From the NCBI GenBank assembly GCA_020853705.1, contig JADYYK010000167.1, forward strand, positions 1-64,000: a DNA stretch of 64,000 bases. Direction: 5' to 3'. This document shows, in pieces, positions 22,518-32,011 of this stretch. Both the position numbers and the translations under genes were made by a program. Each line of letters starts with the position of its first letter. The stretch's first letter is position 1. The notes under the pieces are model-generated. The model was not told where the DNA came from. It ran no database searches and worked only from the letters and a program-made list of their open reading frames with translations. This DNA comes from Deltaproteobacteria bacterium (lineage in GTDB: Bacteria; Myxococcota_A; Polyangia; Haliangiales; JADYYK01).

Positions 22518-23513
22518 TTATTCGGGTGTCCGGGCGCTTGCAACAGCTTTGTCCGCCCCGGCGCCCGGGTCGTGGGCGAACACGATGGAGCCCCCAGGGG
22601 GGAGCAGCCGCACCGCGTGCGTGAGGTCACGCTCGGCGATGAGGTCGCGCAGCCAGGCGGCGGGGGCGGCCAGCGGCTCGGTCGACAGCGGGAAGGTGCC
22701 GTGGTGGATGGGGACGAGGACGGTGGCGCCGAGGTCCTCGAAGGCGTACAGGGCGTCGAGCGGGCTCATGTGGCGGCTGCGGAACGAGGCCGGCATGTAG
22801 CCGCCGATGGGCAGCAGCGCGACCTCGGGGGCGTGGCGCGCGCCGATCTCGGCGAAGCCCGAAAAATAGGCCGAATCGCCCACGAACAGCACGCTGGGGC
22901 CGTCGCCCTCGAGGACGTAGCAGCTGGCGCCGCGGTGGCGCAGGCCGCCGCCTTCGTGGCGCACCGGGTGGGCGGTCACACGCACACCGTGGTGCGCCAT
23001 GCTGGTGCCGTGGGCCAGCTCGAGCACGCGGGCGAAGCCGATGTCGGCGACCAGGTCGGCGCAGCGCGGCGGGGTCACGATGGTGGCGCGCTTCGGGAGC
23101 CGGGCCAGGGTGGCGTGATCGAGGTGGTCGGGGTGCGCGTGGCTGATGAGGATGAGGCCCACGTCGAGCTCGGGGGCACCGAGGCCGGGCTCGATGGCGC
23201 GCTTGACGCCGCCGGCCCAGCGCGACAGCACCGGGTCACACGCGATGTTTGACTGGCCGTAGCGCAGCAGCACCGAGGCGTGGCCGATCCAGGTCACCCC
23301 GAGCTCGCCGGGGCGCACCGCGGGCAGCGGGTGTGCGGGCGGCTGGCGTGGCTGGGTCAGCGCGGTGCCCAGCCAGCGCAAGAGGTAGCTGCCGCCACGC
23401 AGGTGCGCCGCGCGATGCAGGCGCGCGAGCTCGAGGGCGCGGGCGGCGGCGGAGAGCACGGAACACTCTACAACGTGTGCTTCGCGCTGGTTGCGCGCGG
23501 GTGTCGAGATCAT
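22518..23513 (-). CDS. Metallo-beta-lactamase-fold hydrolase (UlaG/NAPE-PLD-like)
   Basis: A 331-residue protein with the metal-binding motif HAHPDHLDH in the first third, VTWIGHASVLLRYG leading the fold, and GDSAYFSG and PIHHGTFPLS later. It resembles UlaG or NAPE-phospholipase-D-like members that cut phosphoester or lactone bonds. No signal peptide is obvious. The start is uncertain: ATG 23513 is used here, while GTG 23459 gives a shorter N-terminus. It is divergent from the gene at 23652. Confidence 0.82.
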   Translation of the reverse strand: MISTPARNQREAHVVECSVLSAAARALELARLHRAAHLRGGSYLLRWLGTALTQPRQPPAHPLPAVRPGELGVTWIGHASVLLRYGQSNIACDPVLSRWAGGVKRAIEPGLGAPELDVGLILISHAHPDHLDHATLARLPKRATIVTPPRCADLVADIGFARVLELAHGTSMAHHGVRVTAHPVRHEGGGLRHRGASCYVLEGDGPSVLFVGDSAYFSGFAEIGARHAPEVALLPIGGYMPASFRSRHMSPLDALYAFEDLGATVLVPIHHGTFPLSTEPLAAPAAWLRDLIAERDLTHAVRLLPPGGSIVFAHDPGAGADKAVASARTPE

Positions 23514-23651
23514 CACCCGAGGTTGCGATTCGCACCACGGGTGGGCGGATCTGTCACGCCTGAGTGCGGGCACCGTGTGATGCGGCGCGGAGTTCGCTGC
23601 TGGCACGAGGGGTGCTCACCCGGACTCGCGCGTCAGCGCCAGGAGGGCTCC

Positions 23652-25361
23652 ATGAGCACCCGGGTGGTCTGCGTGGGCTTCGCCCTCGTGTTGGCTTCGG
23701 CAGGAGTTGCGGCAGCTGCCGTGCAGCAACCCGGGGGGGCGACCATCCCGGCCTCGATGGGCTGCGCCAGCGGCAAACCCAGCGGTCTGGCCGCGACCTT
23801 CGCGTGTGTGTGTCGCGACCCCGGGGTGTGCAACATCGGCGCGGTGTGCAGCGCGCCGGGCAGCTGTGACAGCGGCCTCAGGTCGACCTGCGAGACCACG
23901 CTGACGCACGCGTTCAACGACAACACGTGCATCCCGTCGCAGCTCAGCGGGCTGGATCCCTACTCGCAGGCGTCGCTGACGCCGGACACCTTTCGCCCCA
24001 GCTGCCCGCTGACCTTCACCGTGGTCACGCGCGGGACGGCCATCTTCCGCAACGTGTTCGGCTGGTACAACGTCACCGGGCAGTCGCCCGCGATGAGCGA
24101 TCTGCACCCGATGCTGGACTGCAACGCGGCGACCGGGGCCAGCGCGGTGCTCGATCTGGTCAGACACCCCGACTATCGCGGCGGGGAGATCGGCTTCTTC
24201 ATCGCCACGCCGGAGTCGCGCAGCGCGCGTGGCACCTGCGCGGGTGGCAACTGCTGCGCCACGCTGCCGCGGCTGGCGGCGGGCGAGGGCCACCTGTACT
24301 TCTCGCAGCGCACCTTCAACGCCGACAGCGCCGGCGCCGCGGCGTCGATCATCCACCTGCTGACCTACCAGAGCGTGATCACGCCGCGGAAGTTCTACTT
24401 CGCGTGGGAGGACATCTACGGCGGGTCGAACAACGACTTCACCGACTTCGTGACCGGCGTCGAGGGCATCGAGTGCGCCGGCGGCGGCGAGGCCTGTGAC
24501 ACCGGCCGGCCAGGCGTGTGCTCGTATGGCGTGACCAGGTGCCAGGGCGCCGCGCTGGCGTGCGTGCCCGTCGAGGGCGGCGGCGCCGAGCTGTGCGATG
24601 GCCTCGACAACGACTGCGACGGCATGACCGACGACGGCGCGACCTGCCCTGGCGCCACCGAGGTGTGCCAGGAGGGGCGCTGCGTGCCGCACTGCGAGCT
24701 GGCGCAGGAGTTCGTGTGCGCGACCGGGCTGTCGTGCAACGTGACCACCGGGCTGTGCGGTGAGGCGGCGTGCGCTGGCGTGAGCTGTCCGTCGGGGCAG
24801 GTGTGCCGCGGCGGCAGCTGCGTGGCGCCGTGCCAGGGCGTGGTCTGTCCGCACGGGCAGGTGTGTCGCGCCGACAGGTGCATGGACCCGTGTGCCGGGG
24901 TCAGCTGTGGGGCCGGGCTGGTGTGTGCGCAGGGGCTGTGCGTGCCGGGCTGCGGGCAGTGTGGCGGCGTGCTGTGTGGCACCGGGGCGACCTGCGATGC
25001 GATGAGCGGGCGCTGCGAGGACAGGAGCTGCGCGGGCGGCTGCGCGGCGGGGCTGTTCTGCAAGGCGGGCAGCTGTGTCGATGCCTGCGCAGGCGCGGTG
25101 TGTCCGCGCGGGCAGGCCTGCAGCGCCGGGGTGTGCGGTGGGCCGGGCGGGGACGGGGGCGGCGTGGGCGACGGCGGCGCGGGTGGCGGCGGCGATGGCG
25201 GGAGCGGCGGGATGGATGATGACCCGGGGGCGGCGAATCCGGCGTGCGGGGCGTGTGCGCAGGGCGGCGTAGGCGGCCGGGGACAGGGCAGCGCGGCGGC
25301 GCTGGCGCTGCTGATGATGGTGGGGGCAGTGGTGCTGGCGGTGCGTCGGCGTCGCCGGTAG
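23652..25361 (+). CDS. Cys-rich surface protein: DUF4114-like, MopE motif, MYXO-CTERM
   Basis: A 569-residue secreted protein. Signal peptide residues 1-22; then a domain with FFIATPES...YFSQRTFN...YQSVITPRKFYFAWEDIYGG, a DUF4114-like beta domain that often binds calcium. Next is LCDGLDNDCDGMTDDG near residue 315, the MopE-type metal-binding motif. Then come Cys-rich modules of the form CxGVxCPxGQVCRxxxC repeated five times, a Gly/Asp linker, and a MYXO-CTERM-like end (CGACAQ, helix AAALALLMMVGAVVLAV, RRRRR). Anchored on the surface; the modules suggest metal or calcium binding and ligand contact. Confidence 0.85.
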   Translation: MSTRVVCVGFALVLASAGVAAAAVQQPGGATIPASMGCASGKPSGLAATFACVCRDPGVCNIGAVCSAPGSCDSGLRSTCETTLTHAFNDNTCIPSQLSGLDPYSQASLTPDTFRPSCPLTFTVVTRGTAIFRNVFGWYNVTGQSPAMSDLHPMLDCNAATGASAVLDLVRHPDYRGGEIGFFIATPESRSARGTCAGGNCCATLPRLAAGEGHLYFSQRTFNADSAGAAASIIHLLTYQSVITPRKFYFAWEDIYGGSNNDFTDFVTGVEGIECAGGGEACDTGRPGVCSYGVTRCQGAALACVPVEGGGAELCDGLDNDCDGMTDDGATCPGATEVCQEGRCVPHCELAQEFVCATGLSCNVTTGLCGEAACAGVSCPSGQVCRGGSCVAPCQGVVCPHGQVCRADRCMDPCAGVSCGAGLVCAQGLCVPGCGQCGGVLCGTGATCDAMSGRCEDRSCAGGCAAGLFCKAGSCVDACAGAVCPRGQACSAGVCGGPGGDGGGVGDGGAGGGGDGGSGGMDDDPGAANPACGACAQGGVGGRGQGSAAALALLMMVGAVVLAVRRRRR

Positions 25362-25365
25362 CGCC

Positions 25366-27711
25366 GTGAGCACGAGCACGAGTTCGAGCACGCGTTCCTG
25401 GGCGCTGGTGTCGATGGCCATGGTCGCCCTCGTCGGCTGCGGCGACGGCGATGCCGATGGTGTGCTGGCGGGTGCCGACGCTGGCGCAGCTGACGGCGCT
25501 GACGGTGGTGCTGCCGATGCAACCCGGCCCGCCCTGGCGCCGGGGCGGACCCTGGGTGCGCTGGTGCTGCCGTCGGGGGCCGTGCGCTTCCGCCTGGCGT
25601 CGGTGCGTGCGACCCGGGTCGAGCTGTCGCTGTATGCGGCGGCGCTGGGGGCGCCGGCCGCGCTGACGCGTGTGCTGCAGCCGCTGGCGGGCAGCGACTA
25701 CTTCGAGGTCGTGGTCGAGCCGGCCGAGCTGCAGGCGGCGGGGGTGACCGGGACGATCTACTACGGCTACCGGGTGTGGGGGCCGAACTGGCCGTGGGAC
25801 GCGAGCTGGCAGCCAGGTTCGCTGGCGGGCTGGGTGGTCGACGTCGATGGCGCGGGCAACCGCATGAACCCGAACAAGCTGCTCTTCGATCCGTATGCGC
25901 TCGAGCTGTCGCATGATCCGGTGAACCCGGCGCAGCTGGACGGGCGGCCGTATCGCGTGGGCGGCGAGCGCGCGGTCGACAGCGGGCCGGTGGCGCCCAA
26001 GGGGATCGTGCTGGCCGACGAGGCGGTGGCAGAGGCGGCGACGCGGCCGACGCGGCCGCTGCGCGACGACGTCATCTACGAGGTGCACCTGCGCGGGCTG
26101 ACGCGCAACGACCCGGCGGCCGGAGCATGCGCGGGGACCTATGCGGCGGCGGCGGCGCGGGCGCCGGCGCTGGCCGGGCTGGGGGTGACCGCGCTGGAGC
26201 TGCTCCCGCTGCAGGAGACGCAGAACGACAGCAACGACGTGGTGCCCGACAGCGCGGCGGGGGACAACTACTGGGGCTACTCGACGCTGAGCTACTTCGC
26301 GCCCGACCGGCGCTACGCCTGCGACCGTACCCCGGGCGGGCCGACGCGCGAGCTGCGCGCGATGGTCGAGGCCTATCACGCGGTCGGCATCAAGGTGTTC
26401 GTCGACGTGGTCTACAACCACACCGCGGAGGGCGGCGGCAGCTCGCTGCTGTCGCTGCGTGGCCTCGACAACGCGACGTACTACCAGCTGGCGGCGGACG
26501 CCACGCGGTTCCAGGACAACACCGGGATCGGGGCCAGCACCAACGCGCGCAGCGCGCTGTTCCGTGATCTCGCCATCGACTCCCTGCGCTACTGGCACGT
26601 CGCTCTCGGCGTCGACGGCTTCCGCTTCGATCTGGCACCCGTCCTGGGCAATGGCTGCGACCGCGGCTGCTTCCGCTTCGATCGTGATGATGAGGGCGGC
26701 GTGCTGCGGCGCGCGGTGCGCGAGCTACCCGGGCGCGGCGAGGCCGGCGGCGCTGGCGTGGACCTGATCGCCGAGCCCTGGGGCATCGGCGCAGGGACCT
26801 ACCAGATCGGGAACTTCCCGCCCGGCTGGGCCGAGTGGAACGGCCAGTATCGCGACCTGGTGCGCCAGGATCAGAACCAGCTCGACGTCACCGCGGTGAC
26901 GCCCGGCTGGTTGTCTGCCCGCCTGGCGGGGTCGCCGGAGCTGTTCGGCGACGACGGCCGCCGGCCCTGGCACTCGGTGAACTACCTGGTGTCACACGAC
27001 GGCTTCACGCTGCGCGACCTGTACGCGTGCGCCGCCAAGCGCAACGACCAGCCCTGGCCGAGCGGCCCCAGCAACGGCGGCGACAACGACAACAAGTCCT
27101 GGGACCACGGCGGTGACCCCGGCCGTCAGCGTCAGGCCGCGCGCACCGGCATGGCGCTGCTGCTGCTCTCGGCCGGCGTCCCCATGTTCACCGGCGGCGA
27201 CGAGCACCTGCGTAGTCAGGGCTGCAACAACAACCCCTACAACCTCGACTCACCGGCGATCTGGCTGGGCAACCCTCGCGACGTCAGCGCCGAGGCAGGC
27301 GCCTTCGCGACCTTCGTGCGTCGCCTGATCAGCTTCCGTCGCGCCCACACCGCGCTGCGCCCGGCGAGGTACTGGAGCGCCACCCAGGTCACCTGGCACG
27401 ACACAGCCGCTGCGCGGCTGGCCGGCGCCGCCATGGACGACGCCGGTCGCCAGTTCCTGGGCATGCGCCTCGACGGTGCTGCCCTGGGCGACAGCGCGCG
27501 GGCGATCTACGTCGCCTACAACGGCGACGACGCCGCGGTGCGCATCACGCTGCCCGCCCCTGGCCCGAGCACCCACTGGTACCGCGCCGCCGACACCGCC
27601 CCCTGGCTCGAGGACCAGCAGAACATCCACGAGGCCGGCAGCGAGTACCGCATGCAGGGCACCACGTACGACCTCGCCGAGCGGTCGCTCGCGCTGTTCG
27701 TCGAGCGTTAG
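25366..27711 (+). CDS. Lipoprotein isoamylase / GlgX-type alpha-glucan debranching enzyme
   Basis: A 781-residue GH13 enzyme that would cut alpha-1,6 branches in glycogen or starch outside the cytoplasm. The lipobox is LVGC (residues 23-26), followed by an Asp/Ala-rich linker. A CBM48-like N-terminal domain precedes the barrel. GH13 motifs: DVVYNH (region I), GFRFD with the Asp nucleophile near residue 420, AEPWG with the acid Glu near 470, and SHD near 545. It is placed 4 bases after the MYXO-CTERM gene; the GTG start is 25366. Exported GlgX-type enzymes are unusual, since the family is normally cytosolic. The first residues are a repeat-encoded Ser/Thr stretch. Confidence 0.85.
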   Translation: MSTSTSSSTRSWALVSMAMVALVGCGDGDADGVLAGADAGAADGADGGAADATRPALAPGRTLGALVLPSGAVRFRLASVRATRVELSLYAAALGAPAALTRVLQPLAGSDYFEVVVEPAELQAAGVTGTIYYGYRVWGPNWPWDASWQPGSLAGWVVDVDGAGNRMNPNKLLFDPYALELSHDPVNPAQLDGRPYRVGGERAVDSGPVAPKGIVLADEAVAEAATRPTRPLRDDVIYEVHLRGLTRNDPAAGACAGTYAAAAARAPALAGLGVTALELLPLQETQNDSNDVVPDSAAGDNYWGYSTLSYFAPDRRYACDRTPGGPTRELRAMVEAYHAVGIKVFVDVVYNHTAEGGGSSLLSLRGLDNATYYQLAADATRFQDNTGIGASTNARSALFRDLAIDSLRYWHVALGVDGFRFDLAPVLGNGCDRGCFRFDRDDEGGVLRRAVRELPGRGEAGGAGVDLIAEPWGIGAGTYQIGNFPPGWAEWNGQYRDLVRQDQNQLDVTAVTPGWLSARLAGSPELFGDDGRRPWHSVNYLVSHDGFTLRDLYACAAKRNDQPWPSGPSNGGDNDNKSWDHGGDPGRQRQAARTGMALLLLSAGVPMFTGGDEHLRSQGCNNNPYNLDSPAIWLGNPRDVSAEAGAFATFVRRLISFRRAHTALRPARYWSATQVTWHDTAAARLAGAAMDDAGRQFLGMRLDGAALGDSARAIYVAYNGDDAAVRITLPAPGPSTHWYRAADTAPWLEDQQNIHEAGSEYRMQGTTYDLAERSLALFVER

Positions 27712-27722
27712 CGAGCGTTAGC
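27703..27722 (+). repeat. GAGCGTTAGC direct duplication at the stop
   Basis: Two perfect 10-base copies in tandem; the first carries the TAG stop of the debranching enzyme. Farther on, 27786-27867 has further imperfect CGCC-rich tandem units. Confidence 0.8.
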
Positions 27723-27879
27723 GCCGCCCTGGCAGGGACACTAGCGAGTCCGCCTCGTTGCCACCTCCGCCGCTGGTTGCCCCGTTGCATCGGTCGCCCT
27801 CGCTGCCCCTCGCCGCCCCGCACCGCCCCGCATCGCCCTGGTCGCCCTGGTCGCCCTCCGTCGCGGATGTCTGCCCGAA

Positions 27880-28605
27880 TCAAGTCGTGGCGACACCAGG
27901 GATACTGTTGACGTCGATCGGCCCCAGGCGTCGCCAGCCCTTTGTGAGCAGCCAGATGCGGGCCTCGCACAGCTCGGGCGCTTCGAGGGGGGGCCGTCGT
28001 CCGGGCGGTCGCGGTCGCGCGCCGATCCAGCCGTCGAAGTGGGCGCCGCTCGAACAGGGATCGATCCAGCCGCGCGGACAGCGGTTGCCGCGCTGGGCCT
28101 CGTGCTTGCGGAAGTTGCACAGCACATAGATGAGTGCGCCGTGCACCTCGCGCGGCGAGCCGAGGCCCCGTGTGTGGTAGCGGTCGCCGAAGACGGTGCC
28201 GCGTCGTCCGATGACACGGTTGAGGGCGCGCGCGATGCGGACCGAGAGCCCTTTCATGGCGCGAGCCAGCGCGCGCCGGTCGGTGGCCTCGGCCAGGAGA
28301 TGCAGATGATCGCCCTGGACGGAGAAGTGAACGACCCGGGTGCCGAAGCGTTCGCACCCGGCTGCCAGCGACCGGTAGACGGCGCCCAGCGCACGCTGGC
28401 TGCGCAGCCAGCCAATCTCGCGGCGCAGGCGCATGGTGATGTGCTGTGGCTGATAGCGCCGAACCACTGGGCGTGGTCGATGCCTGACCTTGCGTCGGCC
28501 CGTGGCCGGTCTGCGACCGGCATCCGCGCGCGTCCCGCCATGAACCCTGAACTTGAACCCGAGCTGGTCACCTTGCTTGGGTCTTTGTCTCCGCTGCATG
28601 CCCAT
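27880..28605 (-). CDS. REP-associated tyrosine transposase-like protein (Y1/IS200 family)
   Basis: A 241-residue HUH-type single-strand transposase. VQGDHLHLLAE carries the H-x-H metal motif near residue 125, GTVFGDRYHTRG follows, and ALIYVLCNFRKH carries the catalytic tyrosine. RAYT proteins copy or excise short palindromic repeats (REPs). No cognate IS ends or TTAC sites are visible. The frame runs 98 codons upstream through the repeat tract as a poly-Leu/Val/Phe stretch, but a GGAGGAG ribosome site 8 bases before ATG 28605 fixes the start here. It is probably domesticated or degenerate. A Kofleriaceae-type common gene, in my recollection. Confidence 0.75.
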   Translation of the reverse strand: MGMQRRQRPKQGDQLGFKFRVHGGTRADAGRRPATGRRKVRHRPRPVVRRYQPQHITMRLRREIGWLRSQRALGAVYRSLAAGCERFGTRVVHFSVQGDHLHLLAEATDRRALARAMKGLSVRIARALNRVIGRRGTVFGDRYHTRGLGSPREVHGALIYVLCNFRKHEAQRGNRCPRGWIDPCSSGAHFDGWIGARPRPPGRRPPLEAPELCEARIWLLTKGWRRLGPIDVNSIPGVATT

Positions 28606-28613
28606 CGCATCGC

Positions 28614-28620
28614 TCCTCCG
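28614..28620 (-). promoter_or_regulatory. Ribosome site fixing the transposase start
   Basis: GGAGGAG on the minus strand, 8 bases before ATG 28605. It argues against translation from the poly-Leu upstream frame. Confidence 0.75.
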
Positions 28621-28665
28621 CCCACTTGATTGGGGCAGACAAACCGTAGCGGGGACCTCTGACAC

Positions 28666-28745
<80 letters not shown>

Positions 28746-28860
28746 CGAGCACGAGCACGAGCACGAGGACGAGCACGAGCACGAGGACGAGCACGAGCAC
28801 GAGCACGAGCACGAGGACGGACGCGCGCACGAGGAGGAGCACGAGGACGGGGACGAGGAG
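28746..28860. repeat. GAGCAC/GAGGAC hexamer tract
   Basis: Imperfect tandem hexamers (GAGCAC, GAGGAC) directly after the purine tract, drifting to irregular GAC/GAG units toward 28880. The same GAGCAC unit as at 13340. Confidence 0.9.
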
Positions 28861-28935
28861 AACGCGGACGCGGACGAGCGCGGGGAACCGGATCCGCACA
28901 GCACGCGAGCGCGCGGTCCTCCGGAGGGCCGGGGG

Positions 28936-29721
28936 TTACTGCGGCTTCCCGATCTCCGCCCGCACCAGCTTGCCGCGCGCGTCGATCACGCCGGTCCAGT
29001 CGAAGGTGCGCTCGGCCTCGAGGTCGGCGCGGGTGGGGTAGATGTGGCCTTCCATGAGGATGCTGTCGTCGTCGAGCAGGCGGTAGGTGTCAGGGAGGCC
29101 GGTGCCGGGGGCGCCGCGGCCCTTGAGGATGAGCTCCCAGCGCTGCTTGCCCTTGGCGGTGAAGCGCAGGATCCAGGCGGTGCCGGCCATGCTGGGCTTG
29201 TAGTAGGCCTGGGCGGACATCACGATGTCGCCGCCGGGGGCCTCGACGGCGCTCATGCCTTCGTAGGTGGCGTAGCCCTTCTTGCGCAGCTCCTTGCGCC
29301 ACAGCACCTTGCCGGCGGCGTCGAGGCGGGCGATGAAGGCGGCGGTCTTGCGGCCGCCCTTGGGGGGCGCGTCGTCGCCGATGGTGCCGACGATGACCAG
29401 GCCCTTGTCGGCGGTGCGCAGGCAGGACGACAGGAAGGCGACGCGGTTGCCGATCAGGCGCTGGTGGTAGGAGTACAGGCTGACGCCGTTGGTGCCGGCC
29501 CACTGCTCGCAGGTCTGGAGCAGGGCGGGGTCGCGCGGCTCCGCGGGACCTTTGCCCAGGTTCGGGGTGTTGCCGAGATCCTCGTGCTCGGCGTCGATGG
29601 CGACGGGCTCGGCGCGCACGCCGGTAGCCAGCGCGCCCAGGGTCAGCGCGGCCAGGGCAGACATCACGAGGTGGGTCGCGGCGCGGGACAGGGGCGTCGT
29701 CGGAGACATCGTGAGAGGCAT
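28936..29721 (-). CDS. Secreted protein, last gene of kinase operon
   Basis: A 261-residue exported protein (signal-type N-terminus, cleavage near AVRA at residues 34-37). The mature part shows several short beta-strand repeats (GLVIVGTIGDDAPPKGGRKTAAFIARL, GGDIVMSAQAYYKPSMAGTAWILRF), like an incomplete beta-propeller or a PQQ-repeat sheet. ATG 29721 overlaps the stop of the TPR gene by one base (ATGA), the last link of a four-gene coupled operon. Possibly the output or sensor partner of the kinases. Function unknown. Confidence 0.7.
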   Translation of the reverse strand: MPLTMSPTTPLSRAATHLVMSALAALTLGALATGVRAEPVAIDAEHEDLGNTPNLGKGPAEPRDPALLQTCEQWAGTNGVSLYSYHQRLIGNRVAFLSSCLRTADKGLVIVGTIGDDAPPKGGRKTAAFIARLDAAGKVLWRKELRKKGYATYEGMSAVEAPGGDIVMSAQAYYKPSMAGTAWILRFTAKGKQRWELILKGRGAPGTGLPDTYRLLDDDSILMEGHIYPTRADLEAERTFDWTGVIDARGKLVRAEIGKPQ

Positions 29722-30455
29722 CAGAAGACTCCTCGGAGGAGAAGGCCGACGGACTCGGTGCTGCCCACTGGCGCGGGCAGCACCTCGGTGGTGGTGCGTC
29801 CGGCGCGCACGCCCAGGTAATAGAGGATGCTGCCGGTCAGCACCGCGGCGCCGCCGACGCCATAGCAGATGTACATGTTGCGCTCGGCGGTCTCGCCGTC
29901 CTGCTCCTTGCGCTCGAGCGCCTCGCTCCAGCTGCCGCCCTTGCTGCCCTCGGTGACCTCGTCGGCCAGGTTGCTGGCCCGCACCCCGAAGTAGATCCCG
30001 AGGCCCGCCGTGAGCAGCCCGGCGGCGCCGATGCTGAGCCCGGCGATGCGCAGCCCGCGGCCGCCGCCCTTGTGCACGATGATGGTCGGCTTGGTCTCGG
30101 GCTCGGGCAGCGGCCCCAGCTCCTTGGTCAGCTCGTCGAGCCGCTGCATCGCGATCTCCACGCCGGGCCCCACGGTGTCGATGCTCAGGTACTTGCTGTA
30201 ATAGACCTGCGCTTCGCGGCGCTGACCGCCCTCGTAGTAGGCCTGCGCGATGTTGAACAGCAGCACCGGCGCCGGGCGCAGCTCGTGTGCGCGCAGGAAC
30301 TCGCGCGCCGCGTCATCGAACTGCTTGGCCTCCATGTGCTGCTGTCCCAGCCTGAAGTGGGCCGCGGCCTCCTCGACGGTGTCGGCGCGTGCCGCGCGAG
30401 GCGCCACCGCGACGACCATCATCAGCACGACGAGCTGCAGCTTGTGCACGATCAC
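29721..30455 (-). CDS. TPR-containing membrane protein
   Basis: A 244-residue protein: signal-type N-terminus (MIVHKLQLVVLMMVVAVAPRAARA), two to three tetratricopeptide-like units (AAAHFRLGQQHMEAKQFDDAAREF, LLFNIAQAYYEGGQRREAQVYYSKYL), then two membrane helices near residues 150 and 205. The GTG 30455 overlaps the kinase TGA. TPRs bind partner proteins, so this could be a scaffold for the kinase pathway at the membrane. Confidence 0.78.
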   Translation of the reverse strand: MIVHKLQLVVLMMVVAVAPRAARADTVEEAAAHFRLGQQHMEAKQFDDAAREFLRAHELRPAPVLLFNIAQAYYEGGQRREAQVYYSKYLSIDTVGPGVEIAMQRLDELTKELGPLPEPETKPTIIVHKGGGRGLRIAGLSIGAAGLLTAGLGIYFGVRASNLADEVTEGSKGGSWSEALERKEQDGETAERNMYICYGVGGAAVLTGSILYYLGVRAGRTTTEVLPAPVGSTESVGLLLRGVF

Positions 30456-32011
30456 CTCGAGGGCTTGGCGTAGGGGTCGAAGATCACGGTACCGGGCGAC
30501 TTCGACGGCGACGGCGACGGCGTCGGCGTCGGTGACGCCGTCACGGTGGGCGACGGCGACGCCGCCGGGGAGGCAGAGGCCGTCGGTGACGGCTTCTGGG
30601 TCTTGCCATGCTTGCGGCCCGGCGACGCGCTCGGCGAGCTGCTCGGGGTCTCCCCCTGCCCAGCGTCCGGCGCGGCTGCTCTGGCCACGGCACCGTCGGG
30701 CGCCAGCACCGGTGTCACCACGGGCGTCACCACCACCGCCACCGGCGGCGACGGCGCCAGCGACGTCGCGCCGCTGCTCGCCCCGCTGCCCGTGCCGCCG
30801 CCCGCCCCCGGCAAGCCCACGCTGCGGCTCTCGCCAGCGCCCCTGTGCCCGCGCGCCCGCACCTGCCACACCGCCACCACCGCACCCGCCGCCAGCAGCG
30901 TCACCACGGCCCCCACACCCAGCCACCGGCGCCGCGTCGAGCGTGCCCTGGCGCCGCTGGTCTGCCCGGCCGCCTGCGACAGCGTGGTCGGCTGGCCGAA
31001 ACGCACGTTGCTGGTGTCGGCCGGCCGCTGCACGGGCGCGGACGGCACGAGATCGTCCTCGGTCGCGGCGCCGAGGGGGCGCAGCACACCCGGCGCGACG
31101 CCGCCCAGCGCCACCCGCAACCCCGCGCGCAGCTCATCGGTCGTCGTCAGCCGTCGCGCCGCATCGCGCGACAGCGCGCCTGCGACCAGGTCGACGAACG
31201 GCGCCGGCGCGTCGGGCCGCAGCGGCAGCAGCGCCTCGGGCTCACCGAAGGCGATGCGGTGCAGCAGCGCCGGCACGCTGGTGGCCTTGAACGCGGGCCG
31301 CCCGGTCGCCATCTCGAACAGCATCGCGCCCATGGCCCAGACGTCCGCCGCTGGGCCGATGCGCTCCGACTCGCCGTTGGCCTGCTCGGGCGACATGTAC
31401 GCCGGGGTCCCGATCAGCCGGTCATCCGTGGTCTTGAAGGCCGAGTCCCTGATCTTCGAGACCCCGAAATCGAGCAGCTTTGCCCGCACCTCGCCCGAGT
31501 CGTCCTCGACCAGGAAGATGTTCTGCGGCTTCAGATCGCGGTGCACGATCCCGGCCCGGTGCGCGGCCGCCAGCGCCGACAGCACCTGATCCGCGATGCG
31601 CGCCAGCAGCGGCCACGGCAGCGGCCCGCGCTCCAGCCGCTCGCCCAGGTCCTCTCCGCGCAGGAGCTCCATGATCATGCAGGGAGCCCCATCGGGCAGC
31701 TGCTCCCAGTCGATGACCTCGACCACGTTGGCGTGGCGCAGCGTCGCCACCACGTCGGCCTCGCGCTGGAAGCGCGCCAGCGCTTCGCCGTCGTCGGCGC
31801 GCCCCGCGGTCAGCGTCTTCATCGCGAACGACCGCTTCAGGCGCTGGTGGCGCACCTCGTAGACCGCGCCCATGCCGCCCTTGCCGAGCAGCCGCACCAC
31901 CTCGTAGCGGCCCGCGATGACCTGCCCCAGCAGCGGATCCTGCCGCCCGGCCCCGGCTCCACCCGCGCCCGCGCCCGCGCCCGCGCGCGCGCCTGCCCGC
32001 CCGCGACTCAC
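30452..32011 (-). CDS. Membrane Ser/Thr protein kinase (Pkn-type)
   Basis: A 519-residue kinase. After a short Gly/Ala/Arg-rich lead, residues 35-300 form a Hanks-type domain: GKGGMGAVY loop, catalytic Lys in FAMKTL, HRDLKPQN, DFGVSK and GTPAYMSPEQ. A membrane helix lies near 362-382, followed by a Ser/Thr/Pro-rich (SPTASASPAASPSP type) outside tail. The GTG start overlaps the upstream kinase TGA. It probably phosphorylates cytosolic targets in response to an outside signal. The other kinase, TPR and secreted-protein genes follow in overlap. Confidence 0.93.
   Translation of the reverse strand: MSRGRAGARAGAGAGAGGAGAGRQDPLLGQVIAGRYEVVRLLGKGGMGAVYEVRHQRLKRSFAMKTLTAGRADDGEALARFQREADVVATLRHANVVEVIDWEQLPDGAPCMIMELLRGEDLGERLERGPLPWPLLARIADQVLSALAAAHRAGIVHRDLKPQNIFLVEDDSGEVRAKLLDFGVSKIRDSAFKTTDDRLIGTPAYMSPEQANGESERIGPAADVWAMGAMLFEMATGRPAFKATSVPALLHRIAFGEPEALLPLRPDAPAPFVDLVAGALSRDAARRLTTTDELRAGLRVALGGVAPGVLRPLGAATEDDLVPSAPVQRPADTSNVRFGQPTTLSQAAGQTSGARARSTRRRWLGVGAVVTLLAAGAVVAVWQVRARGHRGAGESRSVGLPGAGGGTGSGASSGATSLAPSPPVAVVVTPVVTPVLAPDGAVARAAAPDAGQGETPSSSPSASPGRKHGKTQKPSPTASASPAASPSPTVTASPTPTPSPSPSKSPGTVIFDPYAKPSR

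Noticed and set aside
20239..22800. Open frame of 853 codons on the plus strand, antisense to the GT-C glycosyltransferase
   Set aside because: It is a high-GC shadow of the real gene: no recognisable motif, strongly biased Gly/Ala/Arg/Gln composition, and it lies entirely across the minus-strand coding sequence with the clear E-P-x-E motif.
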